A stretch of 64,000 nt of DNA from NCBI RefSeq assembly GCF_037126465.1, contig NC_088205.1:28689482-28753481 (forward strand), written 5' to 3'. This document shows, one piece after another, positions 50,751-62,700 of the stretch. The stretch comes from Ornithodoros turicata (lineage: Eukaryota; Arthropoda; Arachnida; Ixodida; Argasidae). Both the position numbers and the translations under genes were made by a program. The stretch's first letter is position 1. Each line of letters starts with the position of its first letter. The notes below the pieces were generated by a model. It saw only the letters and a program-made list of their open reading frames with translations, searched no databases and was not told the DNA's origin.

Positions 50751-51414
50751 ATGTCGAATCAACAGAAGTTCAATATTGTCGTGCAAGGTCTGATGTATTA
50801 TCACCTGTTGAAACTCAACAAACATATCAATCGCGGTGGACCACCCGACGATTTTCATCTAATACTCTCTTGTACGCCATTCAAGAATCTTCATACAAAG
50901 AAAGTTTTTAATAATAATAATTGGGTGTTTACGTCGCGAGACAACTGAGATCATGAGCGACGCCACAGCGGTCGGTCTGTGGATTGCTTGTGCCCACCTG
51001 AGGGTTCTTTAACGTGCGATGAAAGCTCATCACACGGCAACCCGTATTTAACGTCCCTCGCGGAAGACGGCGTGTCTAAGCAACTTGTACCCTGCCACCA
51101 AGTTGCTGGCGTCCTCGGCCGGGTTCGAACCCGCGATCTTGGGATCAGAAGGCGAACACGCTACCGACTGAGCCACCGAGGCCGGTCATACAAAGAAAGG
51201 AAACATCAATAAGAGACTGTGCAAGTTCATCGCGACAAAGTGCAAGTTGTTGAAGCAATACAAACACGGCGACAACATAGCGCCTGCGTTAATCAACGCT
51301 GGATTCAAGCGCCCAATAATCAGAATAAACTATTTAATGTCTTCGGAATTCATCAAGGAAGACAACAAACGAAAACATCAGAGTTTGAAATCGAACTGTA
51401 AGTTATCGAAATAA
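50751..51414 (+). pseudogene. Small helical protein (family 1), Polinton C left arm, SINE-disrupted
   Basis: The ATG at 50751 starts a homolog of 18636-19022 and 27675-28073. It is interrupted after about 51 codons by a SINE (50905-51185). The frame resumes at 51200 and would end at 51414. The mirrored copy in the right arm (53415-53762) is intact and lacks the SINE. Confidence 0.8.
50891..51199 (-). mobile_element. tRNA-headed SINE with 14-bp TSD
   Basis: The body 50905-51185 lies on the minus strand. Its tRNA-like head begins GGCCTCGGTGGCTCAGTCGG and has a B box GGTTCGAACCC, and the tail is AT-rich. The 14-bp direct repeats TCATACAAAGAAAG are at 50891-50904 and 51186-51199. The right arm of Polinton C holds the matching empty site. 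Confidence 0.9.
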
Positions 51415-51673
51415 ACAAGTGTATACCTGAAACAATAAATGTAATCTTTGTCATCATTATAATGAATTCTGCGCATCACAATGAAAACACCTTATGATTA
51501 GATTGAAGACTGCTAAGGAAACGAATATTCCATTTGTTAAGAAGTTGTTAAGTTCCATTTGTTAATTTGTGTAAGAATTCTCATATGGAATGAGACCCGA
51601 CCACCAAATAGGTTTTACTCGACTACACTCTGTACAAGTTCATCACCCGAAGGATAGAACTGCCGGAGAAGGA

Positions 51674-52848
51674 TCGGTCATTGAAATTTAGAGACATGAT
51701 GCATCAGTCTATGATTACAAAAAATGATCAGTAATCTCATGTGAAAACTTATCATATTTCTCAATCAGTTGCACTAGCCTAGACATAGTAAAAGAAGAAA
51801 AGGCGTCTTTGACACGCAACTCGATTGGAGTACGGAGCAAATAAATAAATATTTTTGTCAGCACAGTTGTCCATTTGTATGACTGGATAGGAAAAATGAG
51901 CCGTCCAAGATATGACAAAACGGGAAATAACAAGGCAAGATAACTGATCGCGGCGGGATAACTCAAAGCGTTCGCGACACACTGTCATCGACTTTTACAA
52001 TCGCATTCGGGTTCAGTGCCTGGGAGATAATACGAAGCCTTTGCGAAAAGCGAATCTATTATCAGATGCCACAATGCAAACGAAAGATTTTACGAGCATG
52101 ACGTGCAGGCCAAGTCTACATGTCTAATCACGTAGTCTTCATAACACACGGCACACAAACGTATATGAAATAATTTCCAAGTGGCAATCAGATTTTGGGA
52201 GAAGCTGATCACACAACAGCCATCAGAAGGGCTTAACCAATATACAATGAAGATGAGCGTTATGCATACACACAATGGAAGATATGTTATATTAATTATA
52301 ATAAGCAGATCAGCGCAGGTCACACATAAACATAGATCCAATTCACAAAATATACTAGAGATTTCCCGTAACCATACAGAAAAACTATCACAATATTTTA
52401 GTGTCATAGCATCCGAGCACTAGAAATGGAAAGGCCATACTTTAATTTTTTAAGTCTTTAGCTCATAACGTTGTAACACGCAAATTCCACACTAAAGATC
52501 ATTTTCTTCTTTAAATTTTCAAAGTCAAAACTGCACGCTATTTCTTGCATTTTTCTAAAGATATAGATTAAAAAGTTGTGCATATACTCACACATACTAT
52601 ACAAGATATTTGATTGTGGATTAATTGCTAAAATTTATCGGTTCACATTCAGGAGAAGTGGTGACTACCACACATCAGTAAGAGTTTAATTACAATTTGA
52701 ACAGGTATTGCGATTTATGATCAGTGTTGTAGAATGTGTAATTTCACAATACGCAAGCTTTAGGTCGCTCACTTTGACGAGCACTCTTTCACGATGTCAG
52801 AGAAGTTATTCGAATGGATTGATATTTTCTGTATACACTATAACATAA
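51674..52848. other. Polinton C unique core with pX-like gene remnant
   Basis: About 51785-51905 (plus) resembles the end of the B pX-like gene and its downstream sequence (36660-36790, opposite strand): Arg/Lys codons, a VFxxQxxW-type end, then ATAAATATTTTTGTCA and CTGGATAGG. No open gene survives. The rest of the core (51906-52848) has nothing I can assign. Confidence 0.45.
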
Positions 52849-53160
52849 TGCGAATTCTTTATGTCGTGGATATTAAAAGTTACGGATATTTTTCGAACGA
52901 AAATTTACTTAAGACTCGAAGAAAGGGTCACCCGCGTCGACGAACCCGTTTCCGGAAAAAGCAACACGCTCGCGTGCGGTACCGCGTTAACGCGTCGGGC
53001 ACAGAATCGCGTTCGGTTTCGGGTACGGCATTAGGGAAACGCGGCCCGGCGTGTTGCCGAAACGTCTTCGACGACGCGGGTGACCCTTTCTTCGAGTCTT
53101 AAGTAAATTTTCGTTCGAAAAATATTCGTAACTTTTAATATCCGCGACATAAAGAATTCG
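52849..53160. mobile_element. Foldback MITE in Polinton C core
   Basis: The 312-bp palindrome has arms of about 100 bp starting GCGAATTCTTTATGTCG. The arms flank a GC-rich loop with CGCG motifs, in sharp contrast to the AT-rich surroundings. The flanks suggest a 3-bp AAT duplication. A short frame through it (52794-53102) is an artefact of the palindrome. Confidence 0.6.
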
Positions 53161-53414
53161 CAATTCCTTCTCCGGTAATTCTATCCTTCGGGTGATGAAC
53201 TTGTACAGAGTGTAGTCGAGTAAAACCTATTTGGTGGTCGGGTCTCATTCCATATGAGAATTCTTACACAAATTGTGGAATATTCGTTTCCTTAGCAATC
53301 TTCAATCTAATCATAAGGTGTTTTCATTGTGATGCGCAGAATTCATTATAATGATGACAGAGATTACATTTATTGTTTCAGGTATACACTTGTTTATTTC
53401 GATAACTTACAGTT

Positions 53415-53762
53415 CTATTTGAAACTCTGACGTTTTCGTTTGTTGTCTTCTTTGATGAATTCCGAAGACATTAAATAGTTTATTCTGATTATTGGGCGCT
53501 TGAATCCAGCGTTGATTAACGCAGGCGCTATGTTGTCGCCGTGTTTGTATTGCTTCAACAACTTGCACTTTGTCGCGATGAACTTGCACAGTCTCTTATT
53601 GATGTTTCCTTTCTTTGTATGAAGATTCTTGAATGGCGTACAAGAGAGTATTAGATGAAAATCGTCGGGTGGTCCACCGCAATCGATATGTTTGTTGGGT
53701 TTCAACAGGTGATAATACATCAGACCTTGCACGACAATATTGAACTTCTGTTGATTCGACAT
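53415..53762 (-). CDS. Small helical protein (family 1), Polinton C right arm, intact
   Basis: The 115-residue protein has the family signature (LMYYHLLKPNKH near the start, LINAGFKRPIIR near residue 85). The frame is intact. It is the only intact copy in C. It is shorter at the C-terminus than the A and B homologs. Confidence 0.8.
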   Translation of the reverse strand: MSNQQKFNIVVQGLMYYHLLKPNKHIDCGGPPDDFHLILSCTPFKNLHTKKGNINKRLCKFIATKCKLLKQYKHGDNIAPALINAGFKRPIIRINYLMSSEFIKEDNKRKRQSFK

Positions 53763-53918
53763 CGTTGCAGAGACTGGTAGAAGAAAATAATTGCGTTGCC
53801 GTGGTATTGGAACATATCACGTGATAAGATTTTATGTACTTTCCATCTCGGATATGTGTAATTTCAACAAATCCGTAATGAAATGTGCGATATAGGCCGC
53901 TTGTATATGATAATTTGA

Positions 53919-54260
53919 TCAGACTGCTTTCTTGATGAACGCAATGCCCATTGCCATGATTACAATTACATCTGGTCTAGTGTATTTCAATTCTTCGTTA
54001 GCAAATCTCAAAAACTCCGCCATCAATCCTAGTGGCCCTTCCGACGTTGATGTGCAGATATTTTTATAAGTATTGTAGATTTGGCATATAAATTCTTGCA
54101 CCTTCAGTTCTGTAGTTTGTACCATATCCCCGAATACGACCATGTCTAGGACGTATTGAAATACAGCGATAATGAAATCGTTTCGTGGCTCCTCCTTTTC
54201 GAAGCAGTTTTTTATCACATCTTCCCATGACTTATGGTATCGAGTACAAAATCTGTCCAT
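53919..54260 (-). pseudogene. Conserved helical protein (family 2), Polinton C right arm, truncated
   Basis: It is a mirror copy of 50253-50681, from the ATG at 54260. A TGA at 53919-53921 replaces the GGA codon of the left arm and removes the last helix, about 28 residues. It is otherwise nearly identical. Confidence 0.8.
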
Positions 54261-57200
54261 CTTTCCAATGTAGAGCAATTGTCCCTTCTGTTTTCAAGTG
54301 CAGATCTACACTTAATTAAAAGCATATCTACATTTATTTTATTGATTAAAATTTTATTATCTGGTTTAGAATGCTATAATCTCCACCTGTCGTGAGAATT
54401 ATTGTTTTGACTTTATTTCAAGTATTCACTCGTCTGATATTCTATGAGTTGTGAACTTACTGCCTGAAATAATTATTGTCTTGCATTTGTTTCAATTGTT
54501 CACTCGATTGACATAAATAAGTATCTCTAAGATGGGAATGCCTCATAACTCTGAGTTGCATTTCACATTTGATATTTCTGTGTGGTTCATTAGAAATTTC
54601 TGTTGCAAGATATTACAAAAATTGATGTAATTAAATTTGTTTCTCGTTTTTGATTGACTATCGTTGCTACCAATTAATAATTTGGACTTTCTCTACATCT
54701 TCAATAACAATATCGCATCTCTACAAACTTAGCCGACTTGTCAACCACTTTGACGAAAGATTTCCGTTTCAGGGAAAGGGAAAAACTCTCTTATCTGACC
54801 TCTAGAGCGCCCCGTTTGCTGGGCGAAGTAATATAGCCCTAACCCTTTGAGTGATAAAGCATGCGTGGTGCTATGGTCACATCGATAGAGACATAAAGCC
54901 TCCTGGCTTTGAGGAAAAGAGTGAAAACAGTGCATATTTTCTACGTCTTGGATACCTCCATCAAGGTTCGTACTGTTTGTTAGAATGAAAATTGTATATT
55001 GGTCGATTTTATGATGGTTCAATGATAGATTATTTTCCTCTGTTGTTGTTTACATGTCGCCGCGTGTTCCTCTGTTCTTCAGCGTTAAGTCTGTGCTATT
55101 TCGCCTTTGATAGATTGATTAGCTATTATTTCTCTATGTGTTGGATGGTGCGCAGGTTTGGCTCTCTATTAATTGTAGCTGTTGATTGTGTTGTTTCCCG
55201 TTATTTCCTTACGTCTATGCTGTTCACTTAATAAGAAATTAAAAATTGAGTAATGTTGGAATATGAAACTGAGATTCCCTATTGCGCTCGAAATGTTATG
55301 ACAGATATTCACACTATTGTAATAATGGTTCTCACGTCTCAGAGTTTTTCTAATACAAATTGTAATTTGATTGTCATCATATTGATTAAGAATATCTTCT
55401 TTGTAGTGCTAAAGATTTTATTTCCTCTTGTCGTTCGTGTTCCGCGGTCTTCCATACATCTATCGGCACCAGTCTTCAACAAATCGGGGCAGATATCATC
55501 AGATCTCGTTGTTGGTTAAGAGGTGTGTTGTTTTGATTAGGAATATCTTCTTTGTAGTGGTATATATTTTATTTCCTCTCGTGTTCGTGTCGTTCTTTGT
55601 TCTGTTTGTTGGCTAGGAGCGTGCTATGTGGTGCAGTTCATTTTTAACATGTCTATTTTCTGATGAGTTTGATTTTTTCTTCTGATTTTCTGAATGATGG
55701 ATTACTCTGTTGTTTTCATTAGGAATATCTTCTTTGTAGTTGTATAGATTTTATTTCCTCTTGTGTTCGTGTCGTTCCTTGTTCTGTTTGTTGGCTAGGA
55801 GCGTGCTATGTGGTGAAGTTTTTAACATGTCTATTTTCTGATGAGTTTGATTTTTTCTTCTGATTTTCTGAATGATAGATTACTATGTTGTTTTGATTAA
55901 CCAATGTAGTGGTATAGATTTTATTTCGTCTTGTGTTCGTGTCCCATAGTCTTCCAGGGTCTCTGCTGTTCACAGTTAATTACATACAACTATCAGAACT
56001 TCCAGCTATTGCACTGATGGTTCTCACGTATAGGAATATTAGACTTTTTATAATACAACTTACAATTTTGTTTATAATCATATTGATTAAGAATATCTTC
56101 TTTGATTAAATGTGGTGATCGTTTCTCGTTTCGATATGGTGTAGCTATTATTTCCCTACATGTTGGAAGATTGGTTCTATATTAATGCCATGTGTTGATT
56201 CGAATTATTGCCTTATGTCTGCGCTATTCACTTCAATAGAAATTGATTAATTAAATTTGTGTCATATTGGAATATTAAACTTAGCTATTGTGCTCGAAAT
56301 TACTTACACCTATCAGATTCTAACATCTCAGACTTTTTATAATAGCACTTGTAATTTGATTGTAATCGTATTGATTAAGAATATCTTCTTTGATTAAATG
56401 CGCTTTCACTTCTGATTCATTGAAAACTTGTGATTACTGTTAATAAAAATATTGTGTTTGATTTGTGATACCTATTCAATGCTAATGTATCATACCTGTA
56501 ATAAGTATATTCTTTGTTATGTGTATTGTGTTCCTTCTATTTCAGTTTTTCCCATTCACGCAGAGTCATAACATAATTCCTAATGACTTTAATAAATATA
56601 TTTTCACTTGTACTTTTGTGTATGGCTATCCTTTGCATGTAAACAGCCTACTGCACACCTGTTGTAGCTGGAAAAATTACGATTCAAGTCGACTCAGGCT
56701 GAAAAATGACGAAAGTCGGCGGCCCAGGCTGAAGGGTAAACGCGCACGCAGCCCTCCGGCCACGCGACGCCCACAACAGCAGCCCTCCACTCTAGCGCCG
56801 CCCACCTGTCGCGGGAAGGAAGTCGGCCCAAGTAGGAAAATGACGAAAGTCGGCGGCACAGGCTGAAGGGTAAACGCGCACGCAGCCCTCCGGTCACGCT
56901 CCGCCCACCACAGCAGCCCTCCACCCGAGCACCGCCCTGTTACAGGTGGTGAATGTTATTCGGCTGGGTTTTTCTCCTTCACCTGATTGGCATCACAATT
57001 GGCCCAATTCCTAGCACCTATTGGCTTTAATAAATATATCTCAACTTGATTGGCATTAATAAATATATTTTCACTTGTACTTTTTGTGTATGACCCTTCT
57101 TTTGCATGTCTTTGCATGTAAACCGCTCACCTGTTGTATCGGAAAAAATATGTGAAGTCGGCCCACGTATGGCCAAAGGAGTCTGCCCAGGCTGAAAAAT

Positions 57201-57365
57201 ACGCTACGATGAGCGCACGCGCAGCCCTCCCCCGCCGATAAGCCCGCGGACAACACTCCGCACACGCGCCGCGCGGAGAAAAATACGCGCAGGGCTCAGG
57301 GCAGGGGTCAGGGGTCCAGGTTTCTATCTCTCACCCATGTAGCCTCGGCACCCCCTCCTACTACT

Positions 57366-57371
57366 CACTGG
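57366..57371. repeat. Polinton C target-site duplication, right
   Basis: CACTGG is identical to 46921-46926. Confidence 0.9.
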
Positions 57372-58740
57372 AATTCCTCCTACTAAGAAAACGCGCCCCG
57401 CCGGTTAGGCAATTCCGGATCTCATAGAAATTCATGGCCTCGAAACATAGATAATGCTCGATTGCTTCGTAAGATGACATTCCGTGTTTAAAAGGCGGAT
57501 AGTGCGGATTAACCTTTTAACTTCACGAGTGTTCGATATCTGTCGATGTTGTTTTAGCGAATGAGAGCCACATTTTAACACCGTTATGCTTTACAGGGCG
57601 GACGCGTCGCCGCACCATGTTAGTTAGCTTATTATCACAAGTTGGGTGCTTGCATGTTTTTTATTCAGGTTAGTCTGAGTTCGCTGTTGGCAATTTCCTT
57701 GGCGTGACTGCATTTTCGGCGGCTTATTTTGCAGTCGGAGGACCACAAAACATTTATGTCCAGCAGTTTATTTTGCAACAGAGATATCGACCACAGACTT
57801 TTTCTGAAGAAAGAAAATAACCTGGTAAACCGTTACAGAATTATTGTAGAATTGTTACAGTTGGTTACACAATGAACGTCGTATGGCTGTGTGTAACACA
57901 TGAAAACTAACTAGTATCGCCCATTTCTTCAACGTGATCCGCCATGTAGGCTTAGGAGGTAAAGACACTTCGTCGGCACAGTCTGGTGTCGGCGAGACTA
58001 TCTCGCACCCCCCCTCCCCCCCCAAAAAAAAACAATGGAAAAAGTGCCCTGACCTAACCTGAACTAACCTTACCGAGGTGCGCTAAGCTAACTAGACGCT
58101 TCCTACATTTCACTAGATGGCAACCTCCAAATCCCGTTAGGCTTAACAAGGCCGCGGTTTGCCTGTTGTAGAAGTGCTTCAGGTTGTGCTATTCGAAAGC
58201 ACATAAACAAGATTCTAGACCACACAATTTTATTATTCTTATATTTTTAGTTTCCGTATATGACCCTCCTTCACTCGCATATGCGGTATTTAGCTTTCAA
58301 ACACTTTCACTAATTTTTAAAACCCAGTGGTCTCGATAACGAACTACACTTGCAAGGAATTCTCGAGGAATGCAGGTTTGACCACCAGGTACATGCAACT
58401 TTTACTGAGGATTGCTTGCCGCACAGCAAGTAACAAACACCTAAGCAAGTAACAAGAGCAACAGCAGCAAGTAACAACACCTATGTGCTAATACCACCGG
58501 TTTCATCCCGAATTCCAGAGAAAACAGAAACATATTGTTGTCCCCATTCCCCTTCTGATTTCTGAATATACATTACAATTTGGCGCAAACAGAAACTTCA
58601 ATGTCCGCCATCTTGAGCGCAGAATGACTCGGACAGTTCGAAAATTCCCGGCGAAGGGTGCCTACTCCAGGGTCGCGTGATGTTAAGTCATACAAAACTC
58701 GCGGGTTACTCGAGTTGACTTAACAAAAACGCGCCCGACT
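57372..58740 (-). repeat. Dispersed repeat, inverted copy
   Basis: From 57420 to 58735 this is the inverse of 8755-9120 (its first part) and of 44870-45625 (the rest), and it ends in CGCGCCC. The family therefore flanks Polinton C in opposite orientation. It holds a C/A-rich run (58005-58035). No gene is seen. Confidence 0.65.
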
Positions 58741-59037
58741 CCCAGCGCTGAGCGCACATGTGATAAGAGTTTTGTGTGGACATGCAAATGCCGACGACGC
58801 CGACGCGATCTCGGCCAAGTCGCCACTATACTGCTAACGCTGAAAAAAAAAAAAAGAATGACCAAATATTCTACACAACGGGGGACTGGAGGCTACAGTA
58901 ATCCTCACACAGCTCTCCGTTTGCGCGCCAAAAACGAAGGGATAAAAACTATCGAAAATGATTTTTTTCAATGAAATAAATAAAAGCACCGGAAAACTGG
59001 AAAATAAGGAACGGCTTTCTTATGTTTCTTAAAAGAT

Positions 59038-59640
59038 ATGCAAACTCTATACGAAACACACCACCCAAACCATCCTTCAGTCACAGAAATAGAAAGAGCA
59101 GTAAATAGTACATTAGAAAGTTTAAAAGCATGGACTGAATGCAATTCAATGACAACAATGAAGGCAATGTTTTTTATACCCACGAATAAGGTATTGAGGG
59201 AAGACGTCAATATTCTCTATGCTGGTCCACGAATTAAAAAGGCATCTTTGTTTAAAGCATTAGGAGTAACATTTATTGAAAACTTAACTTGCAATGTGCA
59301 TGCAAACTATATTGTGAAGAAAGTTGCAGCAGTAAATGGGACATCTATTGCCATGAAAGGTGCTGTTACAGGTATAGAACGCATTATTTTACTAGCGGTA
59401 CAACTGTTTGTTTGTTTGTTTTTTAGTTTGGGGCACTGTCACACTTGTAAGTATGAACAGTGTGTAATGCAAAAAAGAGCACTGACAGTGGTCGCTGGTG
59501 TAGATCGTCTTTCACATACAACAAGCATATTTGACAGATACAGAATTATTCCAGTTTCGAAGTTTTATAACTATAAACTATCCTTAACATTTTGAACTTG
59601 CGCTCGAAAAAAAAAATACTGTCTTTCTTGAAATACGTAA
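59038..59640 (+). pseudogene. LINE reverse-transcriptase C-terminal fragment
   Basis: The open frame (59038-59595) reads as the part of a non-LTR RT after the catalytic box. It contains a helix with LKAWTECNS, a K…MFFIPTNK segment, FKALGVTFIENLTCN (the KYLGV-like motif) and the thumb with QKRALTVVAGVDR. The 5' half, including the catalytic Asp residues, is absent. The clade is probably CR1/Jockey-like. It ends near an A-rich run and repeated GCTACC. Confidence 0.65.
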
Positions 59641-59716
59641 TTTATGGAGACTAACGCGATACCGCTACCGCTACCGCTACCAAATAAAAGTAACGTAGAT
59701 ACTATGACGCTACTTT

Positions 59717-62700
59717 TCTATAGACCGTTTACAGCAGCGTTATCTGGGCGCCGCCATCTTAGCGCACGTAACCTTGCGCGCCACTGCTTGCCTTCTCTTT
59801 CGGCTGCCTGTTGACATGGAGCACGTAGTACGGCGGTTCAACCCAGAGACGCTTTCCACGATTTTAAACTTTTTGCAATGAATTCCGGATGAAAGGATGT
59901 CATGAGGCTTTGGCCGAAGCTTCAACGCTCAGGTGAGTGCATTTGCTTGATTTAGAGTGACATTTGTGTCCTCGTGCGTCCCACATGGTCGCCCCACTAT
60001 GCTCGAGTTACTACATATTTCGGCGTTTTTTTTTTCTCTCTCTTCTTTTGTTGGGCATACGTTACGTTGTGGGTACGTTCATATCGTGGGTGTAATATCG
60101 TAAGATCGTGATTTCTTGCTTTTTATTGCAAGAGTTGCGGTACATGAAAGCTTGTAGCCATTAAAGGAAAGCTTAAGTGTTTTATAATTTTGTTGTTACA
60201 ACTACCTGAGAAAGATATGCATGTAAGGGCTGTTATGTTGTCGTTATGTAGTAGCATACTCTTATTGTTGATTTCAAATGTATACAACCACATGATCAAC
60301 GAGCTAGAGGGAGACGGAAAGCCTGCTCTGAAATACAGAGAATTCACAAACGCAAGGAAGCTGTTTGACAGCGGCCATGTCGGTGTAGTACTGTGCCAGT
60401 GCAACGATGGTGTATGAATTTTAAAGGAGCTCTGAAAGCCATCTCAAAAATTTTCCGTTCCGAACGCGTTGTGGAAGCAGGTAACTTAACTTGATGATTA
60501 ACACGAAAATTTTCTCTGTGCGCGATGTTTTTCGTAGAAAAAAAGACACTTGAACATCGCCGCGCGTGTTCCCACTCGACTCGCTCCTCCGGGTCAAACG
60601 AGGAGGAGAAAGAAAAAAACGTCATTGGTGACGTAATAAAAGTTGAAAGCGGCGACCGCGCTTCTATCCAGGTCAGTGCTGACTGGTTTTCTTTTCTTTC
60701 TTTCAGTTTTCTTTCACCCTGCTTTCTCTCTGACAAGGGATGAATAAGGGAGGACCTCGATATTCATGGTCGTGAAACCCCCGTTCTCAAAATTCATGTT
60801 CTGGAAACAAGGAAAAGGGGAAATGCTGCTTCGTAAGATGTTATGCCGCGATTAAGAACATAACATCACTATTTAACCACTCAAATTCAGGAATTTTCTA
60901 TATGTGTTCAAGTCGCCTTAGCGAACGAAAGACACATTTAGAAGCCATTTGGCTTAGCAGGGCGGCATGTTGGTTGGTTAGTTGTGTGCTTGCAATATTA
61001 TGGGTGGGTTAGTCACAGTTTGCCGTTGGCAGTTTTCCGCGCGCAACATGTGCATTTTATAGTCAGCTAAAATTTACGCTAGTCACGTGTTGTTTCAGTG
61101 CACGCTGATATGTCGTCGGACGCAAACTTAACTGGCGTTGTCGGTCACTATATGGTGGATAAAACTGATGCACTATATGGTGACAAAACAAATGGCGCCG
61201 AGCACGGATGAACTCAAACTTGCGTGTCTGCGTCGTCCACATTTGTAGTCTGCACCGGCCAATTCTCGTTTAGCTTGATGGTTGGTAAGTTGACCATAAA
61301 TTGTGGTGGTCTTATGACACTGCTTGGCTATGTTGATGTGTAACTCAGGCAATGAATGTTCAACTCCTGATGCCACGATGTGCCGGCGACAGCATATTGC
61401 GATAGATTTCACTGGATTGTATCTGACAACGTATGGGCAAGAACACTCCTCCAGCTGAATAAGGAATTAACTGAATGGCTACCAAAGTTGCTAGTCAAAG
61501 TGACGGGCACTAGTGATCATAGCGAATTAGTGATATAGCGTATATTGATATAATGACATAGCGGACTGAATTAGTGGTCATAGCCATGCAGCCATGCAGC
61601 CATGGTCATCATTTCGAGGCGTGAAGTGAAGCAGCGCTTAGTGCCGCACTGTGTTTATACGTATTGCCACCAACGACACAACAAGAAACAGTCACCACGA
61701 TAACGAACAGCATACAAAACACAGACACGGACAGAACAGCGTTCAACTGGCACCTGAAGTTTATTTTCATAATCCACCTACTCCGGAAGGTCGCTTTAGG
61801 GAAAGCAAGGTCAAGCGGGGAGAGGTTGACCGATTTTCGGTTGACTTCGCTCGGGGAGTTCAATGAGGAGGCCTCTACAATCTCACGGTCTAACCTTGAA
61901 CAGTGTCTGTAGACCAGTCTTCGTTTACTGTATCTGATAAACCAAAGAAAAAGCAAAAGAAACTTCGTCCACCGTTGCAGCGGGGTTCCGAGTGAAAAAT
62001 AGCAGACGACGTTCTTCGATATCAATCAGGGGCTCCACCTTTCTGACGTCAAAATGACGCAAGCGGCTCGACGGCTCGTTCCGGGTATTGCGACCGTTGC
62101 GCACGGTCGCGATTTTCAAAATCGAATTCTGCGATATTTATGCACCTGTTGATAGTATTACTTCGCATGGTGCATTTTAATATGCTTATTAACCACTTGG
62201 TTCAAAAAAATGCTAGTGATTAAAGTGCTTTCCTAGCTCCTTTAAAGGCCGACATCAGGTCGACACAAACAGTGAGAAGAACGTGTAGTACAGAGACTAG
62301 CTTCGGGCCCACTTTGGCGGCAACATGCACATGTAAAGCGGGTTTGAGCAGCAGGTGCAGTCATATTTGTAAACTGGTCATCAAGGTTGTAGAGGCGACA
62401 AACAAGGGGCTCATGAATGCTTCGTGCACTGACAAGGCATGTACATGGAACGGTTCAACTGCGAGGAACGTGACCCCTGCTACTATTGTGGAAGTTTATT
62501 CTCACAAGCATCAGCCAACGCCTACAGCAGAGTTTGGGGCTCACACAGAAATGCTGCGCCAATTTGAGGGCTGCATTACTTACCCTCGCTGACTTGAAAT
62601 CCTTCCCGATTTGAAGTCCTTCCTCTAAAGATTCGATACCTACCATTGTCAAGTCAGCTTGTTTTTCTCTCTTTGTGGAAACCCGTGCAATGCGCGGCAG

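Larger units (their letters stand above)
46927..51673 (+). repeat. Polinton C left inverted-repeat arm
   Basis: The 4747-bp arm is longer than its partner, partly because of the SINE at 50905-51185. Near the end are two copies of a GC-rich unit of about 115 bp (GGTGGGCGG…GTTTACCCTTCAGCCTGGGCC, 47355-47580). At 48400-48960 are three tandem copies of an AT-rich unit of about 170 bp (ATTCAGAAAATCAGAAG… and CACATAGCACGCTCCTA). No gene is seen from 46927 to 50252. Confidence 0.85.
46927..57365. mobile_element. Polinton C: palindromic, non-autonomous Polinton derivative
   Basis: C is 10,439 bp with 6-bp TSDs and AGTAGTAGGAGG ends. The left arm (46927-51673) and right arm (53165-57365) are inverted copies. 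The core between them is about 1.5 kb. Each arm carries the family 2 and family 1 helical genes, pointing to the centre. There is no polymerase, integrase, ATPase or capsid gene. Subterminal sequence is shared with Polinton B, and the core holds a remnant like the 3' end of B's pX-like gene. It therefore derives from a B-like Polinton and would need helper enzymes to move. Confidence 0.9.
53165..57365 (-). repeat. Polinton C right inverted-repeat arm
   Basis: The 4201-bp arm is the inverse of 46927-51673 without the SINE. It keeps the mirrored AT-rich tandem unit (55520-55970) and the GC-rich duplicated unit (56680-56945). Apart from the two genes listed separately it has no coding region. 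Confidence 0.85.

Noticed and set aside
51115..51185. Minus-strand tRNA-like gene
   Set aside because: It is the head of the SINE at 50905-51185, bounded by 14-bp direct repeats and absent from the mirrored arm.
52794..53102. Arg-rich open frame in the Polinton C core
   Set aside because: Most of it runs through the 312-bp foldback, so it is a product of the palindrome rather than a gene.
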